Virus record (IMG/VR): IMGVR_UViG_3300010354_015568
Location: 1-35,221 of that record
DNA: 35,221 nucleotides
Reading direction: 5' to 3' (one strand)
Origin: a virus
Shown one piece after another: positions 30,943 through 35,221 of this stretch. How positions within the stretch are numbered: position 1 is the first letter of the stretch; each line of letters begins with the position of its first letter. Both the position numbers and the translations under genes were made by a program. Under the pieces are notes generated by a model. It was not told the DNA's origin and did no database searches. It was given only the letters and a program-made list of their open reading frames with translations.

Positions 30943-31166
30943 TTTGGAGTACCCTTTTTAGTAAATTTTTCTGATGCTGTGAATCCTAGTCCGCCTAACA
31001 CAATGTACATAATAGCATCAAAGGTTTGCGGACTTACTTTTTTTTCAAAAAACAACTCAGCGAGAAAACCAATCATGATCAGTAAAAAAGCCAAAAATGT
31101 AATGACTCTTTTACTGCTGGGATTTGTCTCGCTTTCTCCAGAAAGCATTTTAATTAAAAAATGCAT
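30939..31166 (-). CDS. two-TM small membrane protein, holin candidate
   Basis: 75 aa. Two hydrophobic segments, about residues 21-40 (VITFLAFLLIMIGFLAELFF) and 48-65 (FDAIMYIVLGGLGFTA), with a short charged turn (EKKVS) and a basic tail, a topology common among small holins. Its start shares TAATG with the previous stop (31166). The holin role is inferred from size, topology and the neighbouring endolysin and spanins; the 169-aa neighbour is another candidate. Confidence 0.6.
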   Translation of the reverse strand: MHFLIKMLSGESETNPSSKRVITFLAFLLIMIGFLAELFFEKKVSPQTFDAIMYIVLGGLGFTASEKFTKKGTPK

Positions 31167-31675
31167 TATCTCTCTGGATGATCTGGTTGCACTGGTGCTT
31201 CTTTACCGCCAAAGCCTCCACCTACTGACGGAGTGAAACTTGCTAGCGCAGCGTCGGCCAATGATGCCAATGGTGCTGGTTCTGCTGCTCCGAATGCTGC
31301 CGGTGCTGCTGCCACACCAAAATCTCCCAACGTTGGTTCAATTCTGCCAGGTGTAGGCGTTGGTGCGGGCGGAGGAGTATAAGGTTTATTGGCAGCTTCT
31401 AGTGCCTTTGCTCTCAATTCTTTGTCATCGCCGGCCAACATAATACCCGACAGTGTACCAGTCAAGAATGTAGCAATTGGAATAATTAATTCAAAGAATT
31501 TATTATCAACTGGACTCATGCCGTTCATTGGTTGTGTTACAAAAATCAAACTGTATAGAACTACAAACACAATACCAAATAATGTAAGACCTAACACGAT
31601 ACCAATAAAGAATTTTAGTCTTACATTTAGTTCTTCGGTTGTGTATCTTGGTCCTTCCCAAATATCTTTAATCAT
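31166..31675 (-). CDS. two-TM membrane protein with Pro/Ala-rich tail
   Basis: 169 aa. TM segments at about 22-46 (FFIGIVLGLTLFGIVFVVLY) and 63-81 (FELIIPIATFLTGTLSGIML), then an Ala/Pro/Gly-rich, probably disordered tail (PYTPPPAPTPTPGRIEP; GVAAAPAAFGAAEPAP). It could be a second holin or pinholin-type or a lysis regulator, or an envelope protein of other function. ATGA overlap with the lipoprotein gene. No recognised family. Confidence 0.65.
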   Translation of the reverse strand: MIKDIWEGPRYTTEELNVRLKFFIGIVLGLTLFGIVFVVLYSLIFVTQPMNGMSPVDNKFFELIIPIATFLTGTLSGIMLAGDDKELRAKALEAANKPYTPPPAPTPTPGRIEPTLGDFGVAAAPAAFGAAEPAPLASLADAALASFTPSVGGGFGGKEAPVQPDHPER

Positions 31676-31911
31676 TTACATTCTCCTTTTCGTGGTGCAG
31701 GTGCAGCCGGGGCAAAACTGTTACCCGTTTGTCCGCCTGCCTTGTCTTTTTCATATGGTGTTAAATCTTCTGGGCAAGTGCCGTTGGCACTGCAAAATGG
31801 TTTTTTACATTCTTTCTTGTCCCAGTTGTCGGGATCTTGACAAGGATATCTATATCTCTCCTCACAAGCCACCAATAACGGAAGTGCTAGTAGCAGAAAT
31901 AGATATCTCAT
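31672..31911 (-). CDS. small Cys-rich lipoprotein
   Basis: 79 aa from ATG 31911; a TTG one codon upstream is possible but the ATG fits the AGGAG ribosome site. A lipoprotein signal ends in LLVAC (C16), so the mature protein would be lipid-anchored. It has several further Cys (YPCQDPDN, KECKKPFC, GTCPED) and a Pro/Ala tail. TGATG junction with the endolysin gene. Could contribute to outer-membrane disruption or be an unrelated envelope lipoprotein. Confidence 0.7.
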   Translation of the reverse strand: MRYLFLLLALPLLVACEERYRYPCQDPDNWDKKECKKPFCSANGTCPEDLTPYEKDKAGGQTGNSFAPAAPAPRKGECK

Positions 31912-32528
31912 CAATGAACTCCTAACACATGAAGCGCATGATTGTAGTGCTTGATACGATCATCTAGACCAATGAACCCGCCGTTGATTTTGCGTGTCAT
32001 TGTTTTGATATCGCCAGCATCTGCTTCTTTGTTTAACTTGTTGGTTTCCCAGAACCAACAGGCCGACTGCGCGGCACCTTCAAAAGTTTGTGTGTATTCT
32101 GCTGCCTCTTCGGGTGAGATCTCCAAACTTGCAGCAAACCAAGTGTAGTTGGTTTTGCCAGTCAATTGAATTAGGCCGCGACCACGATAACGCCAACCGT
32201 CGCCTGACGCTTCGTCACCGTTGCCCATTCTGTTAGCATAAATTCTGTTGGCAATCTTTTCTGGTTTCTTTTCGTAGGCCTTGGCTGTTGCCATGTCCTT
32301 GAAATATTTGCCAAAAATTTTCGTCAAGCTTTCTGCTTTGTAATTTAAATTTTCTGTTAAGAAGACAAAATTACCTGACTCGTGAGCGCATTGTGCAATA
32401 AATGCAGCTATTCTCTGAGGAGTGTTGATTTCATAATCAGGTAGTAACTGGCTTAAAGCATTGTGCCAATAACTGATGTATGGGTTCTTTGGTAATAATT
32501 GTGCTAATTGATCTTTAGTTAGTTCCAT
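31911..32528 (-). CDS. endolysin, GH19 (chitinase/lysozyme-like) family
   Basis: 205 aa single domain. Family 19 signatures: QCAHESGNF with the probable catalytic Glu E50, then FLTENLNYKAESL, a yF region (IFGKYFKD), and the GDGWRYRGRGLIQLTGKTNY block that includes the second part of the active site. It cleaves the glycan backbone of host peptidoglycan. No signal peptide or SAR segment, so it needs a holin for release. SD AGGAG is present. It lies between the spanin pair and holin candidates. Confidence 0.9.
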   Translation of the reverse strand: MELTKDQLAQLLPKNPYISYWHNALSQLLPDYEINTPQRIAAFIAQCAHESGNFVFLTENLNYKAESLTKIFGKYFKDMATAKAYEKKPEKIANRIYANRMGNGDEASGDGWRYRGRGLIQLTGKTNYTWFAASLEISPEEAAEYTQTFEGAAQSACWFWETNKLNKEADAGDIKTMTRKINGGFIGLDDRIKHYNHALHVLGVH

Positions 32529-32537
32529 GATTCTCCT

Positions 32538-32585
32538 TTATTTGTTATGTTTACCACCACATTTTGGACAAGCTTCTTGTTCCAT
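32538..32585 (-). CDS. possible 15-aa CxxC microprotein
   Basis: ATG one base after the o-spanin stop, encoding MEQEACPKCGGKHNK then TAA, just before the endolysin ribosome site. CPKCGG is the knuckle of a zinc ribbon. AAGGA lies about 10 nt upstream. It may be a real microprotein, a coupling peptide that carries ribosomes from the o-spanin gene to the endolysin gene, or chance. Confidence 0.35.
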   Translation of the reverse strand: MEQEACPKCGGKHNK

Positions 32586-32586
32586 C

Positions 32587-32853
32587 TTATTTTATTCCTT
32601 CAAATATCTTTTTTTGCTTGGCATGCCACTCGTTCCATCCTTCGACTTTTTGAGCACAAGCATAGTATTCAGTATAGTTGTCGACTACAACCTTATGTAA
32701 ATCTACTATTGACACTGGATCGCCTTCGATCTTTTTTAATTCAGGGCAAGCACCTTGTAGAGATTTAGGAGCTTCGGGAAACTTTGCTACTACCGGCACA
32801 GTGGTAGAACAGCCGGTGATTAATACTGTAAGTAGTAAACCATATAGTTTCAT
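32587..32853 (-). CDS. o-spanin (Rz1-like outer-membrane lipoprotein)
   Basis: 88 aa. Lipoprotein signal ending in LITGC (C15), giving a mature lipoprotein of about 74 aa. Its ATG overlaps the i-spanin stop as ATGA (32850-32853). Pairing of a coiled-coil membrane protein with a small lipoprotein beside an endolysin is the layout of two-component spanins, which fuse inner and outer membranes at the end of lysis. The mature part has two Cys (GACPELKK and YYACAQKV) and is not especially Pro-rich, unlike lambda Rz1. Confidence 0.75.
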   Translation of the reverse strand: MKLYGLLLTVLITGCSTTVPVVAKFPEAPKSLQGACPELKKIEGDPVSIVDLHKVVVDNYTEYYACAQKVEGWNEWHAKQKKIFEGIK

Positions 32854-33338
32854 TTTGACGCCGCCTTATTTTGTTCTTCGATAATAATTTTTGGTATAGG
32901 ACAATTTTTTACTGCATCCAGCAATTCTTTTTGTTTTGCTTCAAACACTGCTCGCTCTTCGGCGCTCATGTCCTTTACAATTTCAACTGTCTTGCCTTCT
33001 AGCAATCTTGTAATATATTCAACTTGCTTCTTGCCTTTTTCTCTTATATTTTTTGTATTTTGAGTAACTTTGTTGTCAATTTCGGCATTGACTTCTTTAC
33101 TCTTTTCTTCAGCGGCTTTGACTTTGGCTTCCATTTCAGCCACTCGTTCACGCCAGGCCATTTCTGTGCTGTAACCGCCGTACCAGTAAATGCCCACGCA
33201 GAATACAACAGCTGAGATAATTTTTAAAGGAAATTTATTTAGTAAAAAACCCACTATAATACCAGCAAGTCCACCTGCCATTAGCAAGTAGACAATGAAT
33301 ATAATAAAGGAATCGGGTAAAAGATGTAGTAGCCACAT
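32850..33338 (-). CDS. i-spanin (Rz-like) with two TM segments
   Basis: 162 aa. Hydrophobic segments about 10-33 (SFIIFIVYLLMAGGLAGIIV) and 38-55 (LKIISAVVFCVGIYWYGG), then a long charged coiled coil (AWRERVAEMEAKVKAAEEKS to about 150) and a C-terminal part with one Cys. Classical Rz has a single TM; two are unusual but put the coiled coil in the periplasm if the N-terminus is also outside. The o-spanin follows with ATGA overlap. It opens the lysis block, with a late-type box and a perfect dyad (33341-33371) just upstream. Confidence 0.75.
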   Translation of the reverse strand: MWLLHLLPDSFIIFIVYLLMAGGLAGIIVGFLLNKFPLKIISAVVFCVGIYWYGGYSTEMAWRERVAEMEAKVKAAEEKSKEVNAEIDNKVTQNTKNIREKGKKQVEYITRLLEGKTVEIVKDMSAEERAVFEAKQKELLDAVKNCPIPKIIIEEQNKAASK

Positions 33339-33340
33339 AT

Positions 33341-33366
33341 ATACTGTTCTCGAAAACTAACAGTAT
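33341..33366. promoter_or_regulatory. perfect inverted repeat at the head of the lysis block
   Basis: ATACTGTT (33341-33348) and AACAGTAT (33359-33366) form an 8-bp perfect dyad around a 10-nt spacer, ending 2 nt before the i-spanin ATG. One arm is shared with the late-type box. It may be an operator, or, if transcribed, a hairpin next to the start codon that controls spanin timing. Confidence 0.4.
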
Positions 33367-33371
33367 TTATG
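33364..33371 (-). promoter_or_regulatory. late-promoter-like CATAAATACT box before the lysis block
   Basis: Minus strand CATAAATA followed by CTGTT, a one-base variant of T4 TATAAATACT. It is 25 nt upstream of ATG 33338, in a 42-nt gap between genes. Late expression would suit lysis genes. Confidence 0.45.
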
Positions 33372-33380
33372 CGATTTTGG

Positions 33381-33923
33381 TTATAAAATGCCGGCTAGGC
33401 TTCTAATAAGTTGGGTATGATCGTTTTTAGGAGCTCGTGTAGTTACAGCGATGCCTGCTGCTGTACGCATTTCGTCTAGTTTTTTATCTCCAAAACGATT
33501 TAAGTAATCTTGGGCAGTGAGCGGTAATGTACTTCTGATATTATCTACAGTTGCATCTACAGAATTTGGATTTGATCTAAATTGAAGTTTCCATTCATCT
33601 AAACTTTGATCAGTGAGTTTAGTTATGTCTTCTAGCATTTTGATGATTTCTTCGGCTACTGCTGGTGTGCGATCGCATTCAACAAATACCAAGAAATCGC
33701 CATCGTCCATTTCTCCGGCACTTATGTCTGCATCAACTACCCACTCGTAACCTTTTTCAATAAAGTTCACTAAATCATTGGCTGGACTGCGACCTTTTAC
33801 TTTGAAACTAAGCACAACTATGTCTTCGTCTTTTCCCATCTTGCTTTGAAATTCATCTAGATGAAGTTCGGGTTTTACTAAACGCTTTAGGTCGTTTTTT
33901 TCTAATCCTTCGGAAACTTGCAT
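33381..33923 (-). CDS. hypothetical protein
   Basis: 180 aa from ATG 33923 (GGAG six nt before it); a longer reading to 34022 would overlap the upstream gene by about 100 nt and is less likely. Alpha/beta pattern: EDIVVLSFKVKGRSPANDLV, YEWVVDADISAGEMDDGDFL, VFVECDRTPAVAEEIIKML, then a helical C-terminus that ends with DHTQLIRSLAGIL. The alternation resembles a small ferredoxin-like fold. No function recognised. It follows the 178-aa gene directly and may belong with virion genes outside the window. Confidence 0.68.
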   Translation of the reverse strand: MQVSEGLEKNDLKRLVKPELHLDEFQSKMGKDEDIVVLSFKVKGRSPANDLVNFIEKGYEWVVDADISAGEMDDGDFLVFVECDRTPAVAEEIIKMLEDITKLTDQSLDEWKLQFRSNPNSVDATVDNIRSTLPLTAQDYLNRFGDKKLDEMRTAAGIAVTTRAPKNDHTQLIRSLAGIL

Positions 33924-33924
33924 T

Positions 33925-34461
33925 TTAAACTCCTGCCACAGCTTGTGTTGGTGCATCGGTATCGGTTTTATATATGTTATCGTCGATACCTTCTTCATAA
34001 CTTTGTTCAATGTCTTCGGCATCTACGCTGTCTTTTTCTAGCTCAACACTGCCTTGATTGATTTCTTGCATCAACTGTTTTGGCATAACAATTTCCACCA
34101 ACCAAACAGGAGCTCTGCCCATTTTTGGTGTTTTGGTGCCCGGTTGAAAATCATTGGGATCTTCCACTTTGATTGGGTATTGTAGATGGTCTTTTTTATA
34201 TGAAATCTCACACCCATAATCCAATAGACGTTCGCCGCCACGTGGGTCGGGCATTAGCTTGTAAGGCCACATAAAGGTACATGTGACAAAATATTTTTCA
34301 TATTTTGGCCCAGCTACCAACTCGCCTTTTTTCCAGTTGGCAAAAGTATAAACATCAAGTTCGTCAATGACCCGTTCAAAATCCAAAAGGGTATTAACTG
34401 CGCTATCTGTTAGCGATATTGTTTTTATGTTTTCTAAAACGTCGTTTATATCAGTTGGCAT
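33925..34461 (-). CDS. hypothetical protein
   Basis: 178 aa, soluble. It has a helical N-terminus (MPTDINDVLENIKTISL), a central beta-rich part (YFVTCTFMWPYKLMPDPRGGE and YGCEISYKKDHLQYPIKVED), WLVEIVMPKQLMQEI and an acidic C-terminal tail (EDIEQSYEEGIDDNIYKTD). PDPRGGERLLDYGC looks conserved. It starts the minus-strand run, divergent from PhoH. Possibly a virion or virion-assembly protein; no family recognised. Confidence 0.68.
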   Translation of the reverse strand: MPTDINDVLENIKTISLTDSAVNTLLDFERVIDELDVYTFANWKKGELVAGPKYEKYFVTCTFMWPYKLMPDPRGGERLLDYGCEISYKKDHLQYPIKVEDPNDFQPGTKTPKMGRAPVWLVEIVMPKQLMQEINQGSVELEKDSVDAEDIEQSYEEGIDDNIYKTDTDAPTQAVAGV

Positions 34462-34693
34462 AAAATATATTTCAATATTAGTTATTTAGCTAATATTTGT
34501 TCTATTTTAATTAAGAGTATTGTGAACTTGTGCAGTACGGTCTAATACTTAGCATATAAAAATGTCAATAAACACACAGTATTCTATGTAAATTACGGTA
34601 CTTAAATATTTGCGTGGACTTGATAAAAAAAGTTGCCAAGCCCACTCCAGGGAAAAGGCAATGACAGATCCACCAACTACAAAGGAGGAAGTC
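34462..34693. promoter_or_regulatory. divergent intergenic region before phoH
   Basis: The 232 nt between the divergent unknown gene and PhoH are the longest non-coding stretch in the window. Within it: an AT-only dyad AATATTAG/CTAATATT with an 8-nt spacer (34474-34497); a minus-strand TTGACA (34563-34568) without a good -10 box; a plus-strand TTAAATATTTG (34602-34612) like the sequence before the oxygenase gene; and a weak plus-strand TTGTGA-17-TAATAC. I see no RNA gene. Confidence 0.5.
34682..34688 (+). promoter_or_regulatory. strong ribosome binding site deciding the PhoH start
   Basis: AAGGAGG, fully complementary to the 16S anti-SD, 5 nt before TTG 34694. The in-frame ATG at 34661 has only AAGG 2 nt away, too close. 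The TTG therefore looks like the main start. Confidence 0.65.
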
Positions 34694-35221
34694 TTGAGTA
34701 AGCGCCGTAAAAGCGAAGCAGCACAATTGCAAGTAGTAAACATAGATTCATATCAAAAACAACGTCGTACCATTCAATTAATTCCAAAAAGTCTTAACCA
34801 AGAAACTTACATAGATTTATTAGAAAATCCCCAACGCTTAATAGTTTACGCCGCAGGCCCGGCAGGTACAGGCAAAACTATGCTGGCTGTGTTGGCCGCC
34901 CTAAAAGCATTTAGAGCAGGAGAATGCTCTAAGATTGTTATTACCAGGCCCGCAGTAGGCGTTGATGACGAGCAACATGGATTTTTGCCGGGTACACTAA
35001 ATCAAAAGATGGAGCCATGGACACGCCCTATCTTTGATATCGTAGAAGAATATTATAGACCACAGGAGGTAGTACGTTTGCTAGAAGAAAAATATATTGA
35101 GATTGCTCCACTAGCATACATGCGAGGACGGACATTTAAAAATTCGTGGATTATTGCAGACGAAATGCAAAACGCGACACCAAGTCAGATGAAAATGCTG
35201 TTAACTCGACTAGGCGAAAAC
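34694..35221 (+). CDS. phoH: PhoH-family ATPase, 3' end outside the window
   Basis: At least 176 aa, cut by the right edge. Starting at TTG 34694 it reads (M)SKRRKSEAAQLQVVN; an ATG at 34661 would add 11 residues. Walker A is GPAGTGKT in IVYAAGPAGTGKTMLAVLA; then ITRPAVGVDDEQHGFLPG, KMEPWTRPIFD, PLAYMRGRTFKN and the Walker B IIADEMQNATPSQM, all typical of PhoH. PhoH is very common in marine phages and may act in RNA metabolism or the phosphate-starvation response; the role in phage is unsettled. It heads a plus-strand unit opposite to most of the window. Confidence 0.93.
   Translation, partial: MSKRRKSEAAQLQVVNIDSYQKQRRTIQLIPKSLNQETYIDLLENPQRLIVYAAGPAGTGKTMLAVLAALKAFRAGECSKIVITRPAVGVDDEQHGFLPGTLNQKMEPWTRPIFDIVEEYYRPQEVVRLLEEKYIEIAPLAYMRGRTFKNSWIIADEMQNATPSQMKMLLTRLGEN

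Noticed and set aside
31389-31925. 178-codon open frame on the plus strand
   Set aside because: It is antisense to the 2-TM protein and lipoprotein genes, which have ATGA/TGATG junctions, signal sequences and ribosome sites. The translation is low-complexity and family-less.
32538-32585. MicroORF as a zinc-ribbon regulator with a proven role
   Set aside because: Only one CxxC knuckle is present, so a full zinc site would need a partner; kept only as a low-confidence reading frame.
33924-34022. 33-residue N-terminal extension of the 180-aa protein
   Set aside because: ATG 33923 has GGAG at good spacing and starts right after the upstream stop; the extension is antagonistic to the acidic C-terminus of the upstream gene.
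1-35221. tRNA genes, CRISPR arrays, integrase, transposase or homing endonuclease
   Set aside because: I looked for cloverleaf-like stretches, regular repeats and signature motifs in the gaps and coding regions and found none. Gaps are too short for most RNA genes.

Overview
The window looks like part of the genome of a lytic, T4-type tailed phage (myovirus-like Caudoviricetes) infecting a Gram-negative host, probably of aquatic origin. The sequence is AT-rich and genes are packed with 1-11 nt overlaps (many ATGA, TAATG or TGATG stop/start junctions). The T4-type core is recognisable: a family B DNA polymerase, a gp45-like sliding clamp, a DsbA-like DNA-binding protein, PhoH (cut by the right edge), and a lysis block with a GH19 endolysin and a spanin pair, which implies a Gram-negative envelope. 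I saw no tRNA, rRNA, CRISPR array, integrase or transposase.

Layout, read in the direction of transcription (almost everything is on the minus strand, right to left). 34461-30745: two unknown proteins, then the lysis block (i-spanin, o-spanin, GH19 endolysin, a lipoprotein, two 2-TM proteins, a small secreted protein), closed by a UUCG-loop terminator at 30705-30724. 30658-26621: a consensus sigma70 promoter, DnaJ, a ClpA-like double AAA+ unfoldase and two unknowns. 26601-20177: a glycosyltransferase, two beta-rich proteins, a nucleotidyltransferase and four further proteins whose N-termini resemble T4 capsid-targeting sequences, a conserved unknown, a 49-aa basic protein and a Dps-type ferritin. 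20156-10266: a region dominated by radical SAM (rSAM) enzymes, with an alpha/beta hydrolase, small membrane proteins, the DsbA-like protein and a two-gene plus-strand island (2OG-Fe(II) oxygenase + rSAM). 10259-1: DNA polymerase, methyltransferase, clamp, sulfotransferase, a TGT/DpdA-like transglycosylase, a DUF465-like protein, two more rSAM proteins and a QueD/PTPS-like protein. PhoH starts a plus-strand unit at the right edge.

The most unusual content is eight rSAM proteins of one architecture: an N-terminal auxiliary-cluster module (C-x(17-21)-[CC/C/CxC/CxxC]-x(34-46)-Cx2-4C) followed by the CX3CX2C SAM domain. This order is the reverse of the usual C-terminal SPASM layout. They are translationally coupled to replication, Dps and modification genes. 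One (565-1734) is flanked by the start of the QueD-like gene and a diverged, stop-terminated copy of that start, which suggests cassette insertion.

Taken together, the genes suggest three layers: T4-type replication, late expression and lysis; a DNA-modification and protection layer (DpdA-like, QueD-like, Dps); and an accessory enzyme layer (eight rSAM proteins, 2OG oxygenase, sulfotransferase, hydrolase, glycosyltransferase, methyltransferase) whose substrate is unknown. Family calls come from motifs and recall, without database searches.
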